Of a stretch of DNA of 64,000 bases, positions 18,160 through 27,489 are shown piece after piece. The stretch is from JASGCL01 sp965203915 (lineage in GTDB: Bacteria > Pseudomonadota > Alphaproteobacteria > JASGCL01), in assembly GCA_965203915.1 (NCBI GenBank), contig OZ241918.1, forward strand, positions 1,550,001 to 1,614,000, read 5' to 3'. The notes under the pieces are model-generated. The model was not told the origin of the DNA. It did no database searches and saw only the letters and a list, made by a program, of their open reading frames with translations. The translations under genes were made by a program, and so were the position numbers. Within the stretch, counting starts at the first letter, position 1; each line of letters begins with the position of its first letter.

Positions 18160-19764
18160 TTAGGCGTGCCCGTTTATTTCTAAGAATCGATTTCTATAAG
18201 GATATGTTATCTTATTATCCGCACCTTGTGTTGGCATTGCATGAAATTTTAATTCCGACTCTAAAAACGACATAGCTTGGAACAAAGTTGTTTCATCATA
18301 ATGTTTGCAGATAACTTGAATTCCATTTGGAGAAAGGATAGTATGGCCGTGAGGAACAACGCCCGCTGGTAAACCCGCTAAAGAAACAGGTATGGTAAAA
18401 ATATCTTGCAAATAATTAAAAACTGGATTGCGCTGTGCTTCTACAAAACCCCCAAAAGCATTGTTAGGCGTTGTTGGCATAATTAATACATCGTAGTTAT
18501 TAAAAATTTTTAAAAATGTTTCGGTCATCTGCCGTCTAACTTGTTGCGCCTTTTTGAAGTAAGCGTCGTAATAGCCGGCCGAAAGCACGTAGTTACCGAT
18601 AAGAATCCTACGCTTTACCTCATCGCCGAACCCATCATGCCGCGTGTTTTCATACATGTCATTCAGGTTTTTGCCATCACTGCGAAGACCATAACGCACC
18701 CCATCGTAACGCGCCAAGTTGGAGGCCGCCTCGGCAGGAGCTATAATATAATAAACAGAAAGTGCCTCTTGGCTTATAGGAAAATTTATTACATCCAGAT
18801 TAATATTTATTGACCCCTTTAATAGAGTTGGCATTTTCGTAAATGGATTATCTGGAACTTCTGCAGATCTAACATCTAACCAAGCAAATTTTAAATCCTT
18901 TACCCCTTCATTCTTGCCACGCTCCACCGCATCTAACCATTCTTTTTTCGGCACGGGGATATTGGTCGATGTCGAATCTTTTTCATCATGCCCCGCTATC
19001 ACCCCCAACATCAATGCTGCATCGCGCACCGACCGCGTCATGACCCCCGCCTGGTCTAGCGAACTGGCGAATGCCACCATGCCGTAACGCGAACAACGGC
19101 CATAGGTCGGCTTCACCCCGACCAAACCCGTGAAGGCGCATGGTTGACGGATGGAACCGCCGGTGTCGCTGCCCGTTGCGCCCAACGCCATCAACCCCGC
19201 CACCGCCGCCGCCGACCCGCCCGACGAACCGCCGGCAGTCACAGCCTCTTGTTCATTAAATTCCTCAACTTGCATAAGAGGAGTGTTATTCCATTCAGTT
19301 TTGCTCCACGGGTTGATGGTCGGCACAACGCGTTCTTTTTCGCGGTGATACCCCGTGCTGGTGGTGGAACCCATGGCAAATTCGTCCATGTTGGTTTTGC
19401 CCAAACATACCGCGCCAGCATCCCACAATTTTTGAGTCACGGTGGATTCATATGGCGGAATAAAATTCGCCAACATTTTTGACGCCGCGGTGGTGTAAAT
19501 ACCCTTGGTGCAAAACAGATCTTTTATCCCCAACGGTATGCCCGTTAATTCCTTGCCCGCCCCACTTTGCAAATCTTTATCGGCCTTTTTGGCATCGTCC
19601 ATGGCGCGTTCGGGGGTAACGGTGATGTAGGCATTGAGGGTATCATTACGCGCCGCAATCTCATCAAGGTAGGTTTGGGTTAATTCCACCGCGCTTAATT
19701 GCTTGGCGCGCAATTTTTCAACCGCCCCCACCATGTCCAACGATAAAATTTCTTTTTTGCTCAT
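18160..19764 (-). CDS. gatA: aspartyl/glutamyl-tRNA amidotransferase subunit A
   Basis: GatA releases ammonia from glutamine or asparagine for the amidotransferase. The amidase-signature catalytic set is visible: Lys in GIPLGIKDLFCT, the cis-Ser in GGSSGGSAAAVAG, and the Ser in TGSDTGGSIRQP. At 534 residues it is longer than the usual 485-495. Part of the excess is an insertion of about 20 residues just before GGSSGG (around INPWSKTEWNN to EEFNEQEAVT). Base composition is uneven: the line at 18241 is 18 of 60 G+C while the line at 19081 is 38 of 60. AAGGAAAG lies upstream of the ATG. See the findings for possible mosaicism. Confidence 0.95.
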   Translation of the reverse strand: MSKKEILSLDMVGAVEKLRAKQLSAVELTQTYLDEIAARNDTLNAYITVTPERAMDDAKKADKDLQSGAGKELTGIPLGIKDLFCTKGIYTTAASKMLANFIPPYESTVTQKLWDAGAVCLGKTNMDEFAMGSTTSTGYHREKERVVPTINPWSKTEWNNTPLMQVEEFNEQEAVTAGGSSGGSAAAVAGLMALGATGSDTGGSIRQPCAFTGLVGVKPTYGRCSRYGMVAFASSLDQAGVMTRSVRDAALMLGVIAGHDEKDSTSTNIPVPKKEWLDAVERGKNEGVKDLKFAWLDVRSAEVPDNPFTKMPTLLKGSININLDVINFPISQEALSVYYIIAPAEAASNLARYDGVRYGLRSDGKNLNDMYENTRHDGFGDEVKRRILIGNYVLSAGYYDAYFKKAQQVRRQMTETFLKIFNNYDVLIMPTTPNNAFGGFVEAQRNPVFNYLQDIFTIPVSLAGLPAGVVPHGHTILSPNGIQVICKHYDETTLFQAMSFLESELKFHAMPTQGADNKITYPYRNRFLEINGHA

Positions 19765-19788
19765 GGCTCTTTCCTTTTTTTAAAAAAA

Positions 19789-20124
19789 CTATTCGCCGCC
19801 CACCACTTTGGGCACCACAAAAAAACCACCCTCCCCCACCTCTTGCTTGGCGGGGGCAATGTTCAATAATGCAGTCGATTCGTTTTTGTCCACCGCCTTA
19901 TCATCGTGGCATGGCAATTGCGCGGGTTGTTGGTCGGGGGGCAAGGCAACCTCCAACACCGACATCAAGGGTTCGACCCCGTCGGTGTTTATTTTTTGTA
20001 ATTCGCCCACCAACGACAAAATATTATTTAATTCGGGGATGAGGCGTTCTTTCTCGTCCTCGCTCAATTTTATTTTGCTAAGGCGCGCAATATGCTCCAC
20101 CGTTTTTTTATTGATCGCGCTCAT
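19789..20124 (-). CDS. gatC: aspartyl/glutamyl-tRNA amidotransferase subunit C
   Basis: GatC is the small belt subunit that holds GatA and GatB together. TVEHIARLSKIKLSEDEKERL is the conserved start and the C-terminal GGFFVVPKVV fits GatC ends. I chose ATG 20124 (111 residues) because AAGGA lies about ten bases upstream. A frame opening nine codons earlier encodes only lysine-rich residues. The protein is somewhat longer than the usual 95. The gene begins 31 bases after secA. Confidence 0.92.
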   Translation of the reverse strand: MSAINKKTVEHIARLSKIKLSEDEKERLIPELNNILSLVGELQKINTDGVEPLMSVLEVALPPDQQPAQLPCHDDKAVDKNESTALLNIAPAKQEVGEGGFFVVPKVVGGE

Positions 20125-20155
20125 TTTTTTTTCGTCCTTTTTCATCCGCACGGCT

Positions 20156-22828
20156 TTACACTATCGCGCCGTGGCAATGTTTGTATTTTTTGCCCGACCC
20201 GCATGGGCATGGGCTGTTGCGTGATTGGGGCGGGGTTATGCCATCGGTGCTGGCGGCGGGGGTGGGCAAGTTACGCGGCGCCGCGGCTTCGGCTGGCTGA
20301 TTTTTTTCAACCTGCAAATGGCTCAATACCCCCACCACGGTTTCTTGAATCAAAGCCAACAATTGTTCAAACATGGCGAAGGCTTCTTGTTTATATTCGT
20401 TAAGCGGGTCGCGTTGGCCATAGGCGCGCAAACCAATACCGCCGCGCAAATGATCCAAATGGCGCAAATGTTCTTTCCACAAATGGTCAAGCACTTGCAA
20501 AAATAACCCCACCGTTATCTGTTGCCAAGCCGCCTTGCCCAATTTTTTTTCTACATCGCGCCACCGTTCGGTGGTGGATTTTATAACAAGGTCGGTTATA
20601 TTTTTTTCATTCAATTGGTGCGATTCCTGCCAAGCGGCTATCGGCAATTCGACAGCGAAACTGTTTTTGCAAAATTCGACCAGTTCGGGCAATTGCCATT
20701 GTTCGGCCAACGATTTTGGCGGCATGAATTTTTGCAAACCCTGGGCTATAACATCGGGCACAAAACCCGCGGCAATGGCGGCGGCGTTTTTATCGGCCAT
20801 GACTTGCTTGCGCAAACCAAAAATAATTTTTCGCTGGTCATTCATCACATCGTCATATTTTAACAAATGCTTCCTGATCTCAAAATTGCGCTCCTCGACC
20901 TTTTGCTGGGCTTTTTCCAATGCCTTCGATATCCATGGGTGGGTGATGGCTTCGCCGCGTTGCAAACCCAATTTTTGCAACATCGAATCAATTTTTTCTG
21001 AACCGAATATCCGCATCAAATCGTCTTGCAATGAAATAAAAAATTTTGAACCCCCTGGGTCGCCCTGGCGTCCCGCGCGACCGCGCAACTGGTTATCAAT
21101 ACGGCGACTTTCATGACGCTCGGTGCCGATAATATACAAACCGCCCGCCTTTAATACTTTTTCTTTGTTTTCTTTTATTTCTTTTTCCACCTTGGTCGAT
21201 TCTTTTTTTAACGCCGCGGGATTATTTATTTCGCTTGCCAATTTTTTTACCCGCAATTCCAAATTGCCCCCCAACTGAATGTCGGTGCCGCGCCCCGCCA
21301 TGTTGGTGGCAATGGTCACCGCCCCCAACCGCCCTGCATCGGCGATAATTTCGGCTTCCTTTTCATGCAGGCGCGCGTTCAACACCTGAAAATCAATTTT
21401 TTTCTTCCTTAACAATTCGCCAAATTGTTCCGATTTTTCTATCGACACCGTGCCCACCAACACGGGCTGGCCACGGGTTTGCGCCGCCAATATTTCTTTT
21501 ACCACCGCTTCGTCGCGTTCCTCTGACGTGCGGTAAATTTCGTCATCGCTGTCTTTTCTTACCATTTTTTGGTGGGTGGGTATGGCGATAACGCGCAATT
21601 TATAAATTTCGTCAAATTCTAAACTTTCGGTCAGGGCCGTGCCCGTCATCCCCGATAATTTTTCATAGAGGCGGAAATAGTTTTGAAAAGTCGTGGAGGC
21701 TATCGTTTGATTCTCAGGCTCGATATTAACTTTTTCTTTGGCTTCCAAGGCTTGGTGCAACCCTTCTGAATAACGGCGTCCTTCCATCATGCGGCCCGTG
21801 AATTCATCGATAATAATAACCTGACCATTTTTGACAATATAATCTTTGTCTTTTTTAAAAAGATAACGCGCCCGCAAAGCCTGGTCGGCATGATGCAGTA
21901 ACTTAAGATTCTCAAAATCAAACAACCCGCCTTTGGTCATCAACTTGGTTTTGGTTTTTATCAATTCTTCCAAATGGCGATGCCCCTCATCGGTCAGGGT
22001 AATCACCCGTTCCTTTTCATTCAATTCCATGTCGGCGTTTTTCAAATGGGGGATCAGCTCATCCAACTGATAATACAGGTCGGATGTTTCGTCGGTCGCG
22101 CCCGAAATAATCAACGGCGTCCTGGCTTCATCTATCAGAATGGAATCAACCTCATCAACGATGGCAAAAAAATGCCCACGTTGCACCAAACTATCAAGCG
22201 ATAATTTTAAATTGTCGCGCAAGTAATCAAAACCAAATTCGTTGTTGGTGCCGTAGGTAATATCGGCGGCGTAGGCTTCTTTCCTTGCCGCATCGTCAAG
22301 CCCTGGCACAATGGCACCCACCGTCAAACCCAAAAATTCGTAAACCTGGCCCATCCATGCCGCGTCGCGCCGCGCCAAATAATCATTGACCGTCACCACA
22401 TGCACGCCGCGCCCCGCCAGCGCGTTCAACACCACGGCCAGGGTCGCGACCAACGTCTTCCCCTCCCCCGTTTTCATTTCGCAAATCGCCCCTTGGTGCA
22501 ACACCATGCCCCCCATCAACTGCACGTCAAAATGGCGCAGGCCTAGGGTGCGCTTGGCCGCCTCCCGCGTTAGGGCGAAAACCTCAGGCAATAATTTATC
22601 CAATTCGGCGCGCAAAGCATCGCTCAAAATATTTTTTGCTTCGCCGTTGGCGTGCTTGTCAATTATCCCCTGTAATTTTTTTTGCCACGTAACTATTTTT
22701 TTTCGACAATCGGCGCGCGATAATTTTTCCATGGCTTTTTCCAGGTTATTGACCTGCGCAACCAAGGGCTGAAATTTCTTTATCACCCTGTCATTATTGC
22801 TAGCAAAAAAATTGGAAATAAAAGACAT
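20156..22828 (-). CDS. secA: preprotein translocase ATPase SecA
   Basis: SecA drives secretory proteins through SecYEG. The N-terminal motor domain has MKTGEGKTLVATL (Walker A) and IVDEVDSILIDEARTPL. TNMAGRGTDIQLGG and QLRGRAGRQGDPG belong to the second motor domain. The C-terminal SNSPCPCGSGKKYKHC-type zinc motif (here RNSPCPCGSGKKYKHCHG) binds SecB and ribosomes. ATG 22828 gives 890 residues, and the preceding codon is a TTG. It is divergent from the lipoprotein gene at 23137 and is probably the first gene of secA-gatCAB-lysK. Confidence 0.97.
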   Translation of the reverse strand: MSFISNFFASNNDRVIKKFQPLVAQVNNLEKAMEKLSRADCRKKIVTWQKKLQGIIDKHANGEAKNILSDALRAELDKLLPEVFALTREAAKRTLGLRHFDVQLMGGMVLHQGAICEMKTGEGKTLVATLAVVLNALAGRGVHVVTVNDYLARRDAAWMGQVYEFLGLTVGAIVPGLDDAARKEAYAADITYGTNNEFGFDYLRDNLKLSLDSLVQRGHFFAIVDEVDSILIDEARTPLIISGATDETSDLYYQLDELIPHLKNADMELNEKERVITLTDEGHRHLEELIKTKTKLMTKGGLFDFENLKLLHHADQALRARYLFKKDKDYIVKNGQVIIIDEFTGRMMEGRRYSEGLHQALEAKEKVNIEPENQTIASTTFQNYFRLYEKLSGMTGTALTESLEFDEIYKLRVIAIPTHQKMVRKDSDDEIYRTSEERDEAVVKEILAAQTRGQPVLVGTVSIEKSEQFGELLRKKKIDFQVLNARLHEKEAEIIADAGRLGAVTIATNMAGRGTDIQLGGNLELRVKKLASEINNPAALKKESTKVEKEIKENKEKVLKAGGLYIIGTERHESRRIDNQLRGRAGRQGDPGGSKFFISLQDDLMRIFGSEKIDSMLQKLGLQRGEAITHPWISKALEKAQQKVEERNFEIRKHLLKYDDVMNDQRKIIFGLRKQVMADKNAAAIAAGFVPDVIAQGLQKFMPPKSLAEQWQLPELVEFCKNSFAVELPIAAWQESHQLNEKNITDLVIKSTTERWRDVEKKLGKAAWQQITVGLFLQVLDHLWKEHLRHLDHLRGGIGLRAYGQRDPLNEYKQEAFAMFEQLLALIQETVVGVLSHLQVEKNQPAEAAAPRNLPTPAASTDGITPPQSRNSPCPCGSGKKYKHCHGAIV

Positions 22829-22886
22829 CAAAAAAACGTAAAAAAATTAAAAAATGGAAGAATAACTATACCCTGTCTATGTTCTG

Positions 22887-22913
22887 ACTATAACCTAATG
22901 GGCAAAAAGTCAA
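22887..22913 (-). promoter_or_regulatory. candidate promoter for secA
   Basis: On the minus strand TTGACT (22908-22913) lies 15 bases before TATAGT (22887-22892). A second TATAGT follows at 22865-22870. The spacing is short, so this is tentative. Confidence 0.35.
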
Positions 22914-23136
22914 GGCGCGTCATGCCCAAGATAATAAGACAATTAAGGACTATTAACAACCTATGCTGCCTTCATGTTCCTTCATGGGATATTCATGGGA
23001 TATTCATGGGGGGCGGTGCGCGCTATCGCCCTTGCCAAAAAGCAAAAAAAATTCTAGGTTAAAAAAATATAAAGGCTTGATGACTTCTCTCCCTCCCTCT
23101 CGATTTTCTGCATCACAACTTCATGCGCGCCGCGTC

Positions 23137-23631
23137 ATGGCAACATCAACGCGATATTTTTGTTTTATTATTTTGATTGGTATGGTTGTTTTTTTAACCG
23201 CCTGCACGGGTTATCGTTCCTACGGCGTGTTTGGTGGTTTTGGCGAACAAAAATTATCCAACAATATTTACCATGTCTATGTCTTGGGTAATGGCTATAC
23301 AAGCCAGGAACGGGTGGCTAATCTTGCCCTGCTACGCGCCGCCGACATTGCTTTGCAAAATAACATGAATTATTTTGTCATAAGCCGTAAAGACGCTGGG
23401 GACATCAACCCACAAGCTACCACCCAAATAACCAGCAACACCAAGGTTTCGACCTTGGTTTATCAGGGGCATAAATATTATTTGACAAGCCCGAGCAGTG
23501 ATAATATCGTCATTCTGTTTAAAACCCAACCCAATGTTGCAAATAATGTTATTTATAATGCGCAAAAAATCTGCGATACATTGGGCAAGGACTATGTTGC
23601 AAAATGCGGCGACAACAAAATACAACAGTAA
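23137..23631 (+). CDS. CC0125/CC1285-family lipoprotein
   Basis: This envelope lipoprotein of unknown function is typical of alphaproteobacteria. From ATG 23137 it has a short basic start, a hydrophobic segment and a lipobox VFLTAC. The mature part begins TGYRSYG and contains GNGYTSQERVANLALLRAA, the pattern by which I recognise the family. The open frame extends 58 codons further upstream, but those residues would place the signal peptide in the middle of the protein. Length from the chosen start is 164. The dimethylglycine dehydrogenase gene follows after 25 bases with its own strong ribosome site. Confidence 0.75.
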   Translation: MATSTRYFCFIILIGMVVFLTACTGYRSYGVFGGFGEQKLSNNIYHVYVLGNGYTSQERVANLALLRAADIALQNNMNYFVISRKDAGDINPQATTQITSNTKVSTLVYQGHKYYLTSPSSDNIVILFKTQPNVANNVIYNAQKICDTLGKDYVAKCGDNKIQQ

Positions 23632-23656
23632 CCTAAGATATTAAGGGAGGGGACAA

Positions 23657-26158
23657 ATGGCAGGCAAGCAAAAATACGACGTTGTGGTATTGGGCGGCGG
23701 CGCGGTGGGGGCGGCGGCGTTGTGGCATTTGGCCGATATGGGATTTTCTTCCATTTTGTTGGAACGCAAAAAATTAACATCGGGCACGACCTGGCATGCG
23801 GCGGGGTTGGTGGGGCAAATGCGTTTGTCGCACGCCCTGGCAACCCTGGCTTGCTACGGGGTGGATTTTATCAAAGACCTGGCAAAAAATGCTGGGGTGG
23901 ATATTGGCTTTAAGCAACCTGGTTCGGTTTCCTTGGCAACCAACCTTGAACGGTTGCACGAATTCAAACGGCTAAAAGATGTAACGCGTTACCACGGGGT
24001 GGAGATTGAAATACTCAAACCCGAAGAATTAAAAGAACGTTATGGTTATATCAATGTTGACGGTATTGTCGGCGGGCTTTTCACCCATGGCGATGGTCAG
24101 GTAAACCCCATCGACATGACGCAAGCCATCGTCAAGGCGGCACGACAAAAAGGTGCCGTGGTGAAAGAAGATTGCAAAATAACCAATATTATTATCGAGG
24201 CTGGCAAGGTTGTCGGGGTGGAAACCCCCGATGGCGTGATAGAATGCAAACATATTGTGTTATGCGGCGGCATGTGGTCGCGCGACATTGCCAAGTCGGT
24301 CGGGGTTTCTCTGCCGTTGCAGGCCGCCGAACATTTCTACATCGTTACCGAGCCCTTGGTTAATTGCCCAAAAGACATGCCCGTTATTCGCGTGCCCGAC
24401 GAATTTGCCTATTACAAAGAAGATGCAGGAAAAATATTGCTGGGGGCCTTTGAGCCAGGTGCCAAACCCTGGGGTCTTGATGGTATTCCCGAAGATTTTG
24501 AATTTCATAGCTTGCCAGAAGACTTTGACCATTTTGAGCAAGTCTTTAACCTTGCTATCAATCGCTTCCCGATGTTGGAGGAGGCTGGCATCAATTTGTT
24601 TTTTAATGGCCCCGAGAGTTTTACCCCCGATGTTAAATTTCATATTGGTCGCGCCCCCAATATTGATAATTTTTTTGTTGCCACGGGTTTTAATTCCACG
24701 GGGATTCAAACCGCGCCAGGGGCGGGCAAAATGATTGCCGAATGGGTCAAGCATGGCTACCCCAGCGAAGATTTGTCGGGCAACGAACCAAGCCGCTTGC
24801 AATATTACACCAACAGCAAAGAATTTTTGAAAGACCGCACCACCGAAACCCTCGGCTTACTTTATGCTTTGCATTATCCCTATCGCCAATTTGAAACGGG
24901 GCGCGGCGTGCGCCGTTCGCCGTTTCATCATCACATGCTGGCCCAGGGGGCGGTGATGAGCGAAGCGGGCGGTTGGGAACGACCAGGATTTTTTAAAGGA
25001 AAAGATAAACAGGGCAAGATGGTCGATGATTATCGCTATTCGTGGTTTTTGCAAAATTGGCATGATAGGGCAATGGTTGAGGCTGAAACAACCCGCGACC
25101 GTGTTGCCCTTTACGACCAATGTTCTTTCCATAAATTTATGGTCATGGGTAAGGGTGCCTTGCCCTTGCTCAACCATCTTTCTTGCAACCAGGTTGATGT
25201 TGCGGTGGGCAAGGTGGTTTACACCCAATGGCTTAATGATAAGGGCGGGGTGGAGGCTGACCTTACCATTACCCGCCTGGCCGAAAACAAATTCATGGTG
25301 GTGACGGGTTCGGCAACGGGGGTGCGCGACCTGACCCGCCTGCAACAACATCAATCACATTATGACAATGTGGAAATTATCGATGTAACGGCGGGCTTAT
25401 CGATGCTGGGCATCATGGGGCCCGATTCGCGCAAATTATTGTCGCTGGTGACGGGCGAGGCTGTAGAAAATATTGATAACAAACATTTTCCTTTTGGCAC
25501 GTCGCGCGAATATGAAATTGGCTACGCCCCCGTGCGGGTTTCGCGTTTAACCTACGTCGGGGAATTGGGTTATGAAATATACATGTCAACCGACATGGGC
25601 GAATATGTATTAGAAAAAATCTTGGAAAAAGGGAAAGGTCTCAACCTGGGCATGGCGGGGTATCATTGCTTGAATGGTTGCAGGCTGGAAAAGGGCTATC
25701 GCCATTTTGGGCATGACATGGCATGGCATGATAATTTGGTGGAATCGGGTTTGTTATTTACCGCGCGTTTTAACAAAAAAGATTTCATCGGCAAGCAAGC
25801 CACCGAACGGGCGGTGGCCGCGGCGGATAAGTTGGGCGCGCCCGCAAAACGCCTTGTCCAATTTTATTTTAATCAACCCACCGACACCAACAACCAACAA
25901 CCGCCATTATGTTTTCACGAAGAACCGATTATCATCAAAGGGCAACCCAACAAAATGGTCGGGATGGTTACCTCGGGCTCTTGGGGTTATCGCCTGAATA
26001 AATCTATCGGCATGGGTTATGTCAACAACGCGGGCGGGGTGAGCGAAGATTGGTTGCGCAACACGCGGCTTGCCGTGGTTATCGCCGACCAAGAACATGA
26101 TATCACCGCACAATGCCAACCGCTTTACGACCCAACCAACCAACGTATCAAAGCATAA
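23657..26158 (+). CDS. dimethylglycine/sarcosine dehydrogenase-family flavoprotein
   Basis: The enzyme should oxidatively demethylate dimethylglycine, sarcosine or a related N-methyl amine and pass the C1 unit to tetrahydrofolate. The N-terminal half is a DAO-type FAD domain with VVLGGGAVGAA and TTWHAAGLVG. His47 in the latter is the expected site of covalent FAD in this family. The C-terminal half (from about 440) is an aminomethyltransferase (GcvT-like) folate domain. The 833 residues match the family. AAGGGAGGGG just before the ATG is a very strong ribosome site. Dimethylglycine and sarcosine are products of choline/betaine breakdown, which fits the choline dehydrogenase-type gene at the right edge. 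The exact substrate is not readable. Confidence 0.88.
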   Translation: MAGKQKYDVVVLGGGAVGAAALWHLADMGFSSILLERKKLTSGTTWHAAGLVGQMRLSHALATLACYGVDFIKDLAKNAGVDIGFKQPGSVSLATNLERLHEFKRLKDVTRYHGVEIEILKPEELKERYGYINVDGIVGGLFTHGDGQVNPIDMTQAIVKAARQKGAVVKEDCKITNIIIEAGKVVGVETPDGVIECKHIVLCGGMWSRDIAKSVGVSLPLQAAEHFYIVTEPLVNCPKDMPVIRVPDEFAYYKEDAGKILLGAFEPGAKPWGLDGIPEDFEFHSLPEDFDHFEQVFNLAINRFPMLEEAGINLFFNGPESFTPDVKFHIGRAPNIDNFFVATGFNSTGIQTAPGAGKMIAEWVKHGYPSEDLSGNEPSRLQYYTNSKEFLKDRTTETLGLLYALHYPYRQFETGRGVRRSPFHHHMLAQGAVMSEAGGWERPGFFKGKDKQGKMVDDYRYSWFLQNWHDRAMVEAETTRDRVALYDQCSFHKFMVMGKGALPLLNHLSCNQVDVAVGKVVYTQWLNDKGGVEADLTITRLAENKFMVVTGSATGVRDLTRLQQHQSHYDNVEIIDVTAGLSMLGIMGPDSRKLLSLVTGEAVENIDNKHFPFGTSREYEIGYAPVRVSRLTYVGELGYEIYMSTDMGEYVLEKILEKGKGLNLGMAGYHCLNGCRLEKGYRHFGHDMAWHDNLVESGLLFTARFNKKDFIGKQATERAVAAADKLGAPAKRLVQFYFNQPTDTNNQQPPLCFHEEPIIIKGQPNKMVGMVTSGSWGYRLNKSIGMGYVNNAGGVSEDWLRNTRLAVVIADQEHDITAQCQPLYDPTNQRIKA

Positions 26159-26182
26159 TTTTTTTTTTGCTAACCATTTTAT

Positions 26183-27328
26183 ATGCCAAATCTTGCACCG
26201 CGCATTGTTCTAGGATTGATGACGGGAACATCGGCGGATGGTATTGACATCGGGGTTATAAAAACCGACGGTATAAAAATTTTTGAATTTGGCACGCAGG
26301 GTTTTTTCCCTTACGACGCCGCCACCCGCCAGCAGATAAAAACTTGGTTTGGGCGTGACGACATCGACCCTGTTCATTCCGCGGCCGCGGATTTTATTAC
26401 CCAATTGCATGCAACCGCGGTTAAGGATTTTTTATCGCAACACCCCGCCTTATCAAACGCCATCGATGCCGTTGGTTTTCATGGCCAAACCATTTATCAT
26501 GCCCCCGAAAAAAAAATAACTTGCCAGCTTGGCAATGGCGCGGATTTGGCCACAACATTGCAATTGCCCGTGGTGTGGCAATTTCGCCAACAAGACATCG
26601 CCCTGGGCGGGCAAGGCGCGCCCTTGATGCCCCTGGCCCATTGCGCGGTGGCCGATTATTTTCAACTTGCCACGCCTTTGGTGTTTTGCAACATCGGCGG
26701 TGTTGCCAATATTACATTTATCAAATCCTATCACCCGCCGCAAAATGCCCCCTATGTTTGGGCGGGCGATGTCGGGCCTGGCAATGCGATGATAGACGAT
26801 TATGCCCAGCAATATTTGAATCAACCCCAAGATAAAAATGGCGACATGGCGATGACGGGCATCGCCAACAAACAATTGGTCAAGAAATGGTTGAGCCATG
26901 AATTCTTTGCCAAGCCCATTCCCAAATCGCTCGACCGCGATATGTTTAAGCAAATGGTTTTTTCCGACTTAACAGACCCCAACCATCAAAATAATCTTGC
27001 CACCCTCACCCTTTTTACTAGCCAGGCTATCTTGCATGCTGTCAAATCATTACCGTTTATCCCAACAACCCTGCTGGTGGCGGGCGGCGGGCGGCATAAC
27101 GCGGCGATAATGAAGCACCTGGCGCAGGGCTTAACCGAACAACAAATGATATTACAAAATTTGGATGACGCCACCAACAAAAAAATCGCTGACAACTTGG
27201 AAGCCTTTGGTTTTGCTTTTTTAACCGCGCGCGCCATGGCGGGTTTACCCCTAACCTTGCCCACCACCACGGGCGTCATGGCCCCGACGACGGGCGGGGT
27301 GTTAAGCCGCCCGCCAATCATTGCTTAA
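26183..27328 (+). CDS. anmK: anhydro-N-acetylmuramic acid kinase
   Basis: AnmK phosphorylates and opens 1,6-anhydro-MurNAc during recycling of cell-wall peptidoglycan. The N-terminal GLMTGTSADGIDIG, the central CNIGGVANITFI, DVGPGNAMIDDY and the late LLVAGGGRHNAAIM are the ASKHA-fold motifs of this family. Length is 381, within the usual range. It begins 24 bases after the dehydrogenase and probably shares its transcript. Confidence 0.95.
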   Translation: MPNLAPRIVLGLMTGTSADGIDIGVIKTDGIKIFEFGTQGFFPYDAATRQQIKTWFGRDDIDPVHSAAADFITQLHATAVKDFLSQHPALSNAIDAVGFHGQTIYHAPEKKITCQLGNGADLATTLQLPVVWQFRQQDIALGGQGAPLMPLAHCAVADYFQLATPLVFCNIGGVANITFIKSYHPPQNAPYVWAGDVGPGNAMIDDYAQQYLNQPQDKNGDMAMTGIANKQLVKKWLSHEFFAKPIPKSLDRDMFKQMVFSDLTDPNHQNNLATLTLFTSQAILHAVKSLPFIPTTLLVAGGGRHNAAIMKHLAQGLTEQQMILQNLDDATNKKIADNLEAFGFAFLTARAMAGLPLTLPTTTGVMAPTTGGVLSRPPIIA

Positions 27329-27389
27329 TATAAATATTATTACGCGGCGGGATAAGAAACCCGAAACCACAACAGCCGCGCGAAAGAAA

Positions 27390-27419
27390 TTGACAAGCGG
27401 GCAAGCAATTTTCTATAAT
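27390..27419 (+). promoter_or_regulatory. strong sigma-70 promoter for the TPR protein gene
   Basis: A perfect TTGACA (27390-27395) is followed after 18 bases by a perfect TATAAT (27414-27419). The implied leader is about 64 bases. It contains a T-rich run and a direct repeat of CCTTTTTTAAATC just before the gene. Confidence 0.72.
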
Positions 27420-27489
27420 AAATTATAATTTTTTTTACGCCCCTCTTTTTCAAGCCTTTTTTAAATCCCTTTTTTAAATCCCTTGCATC

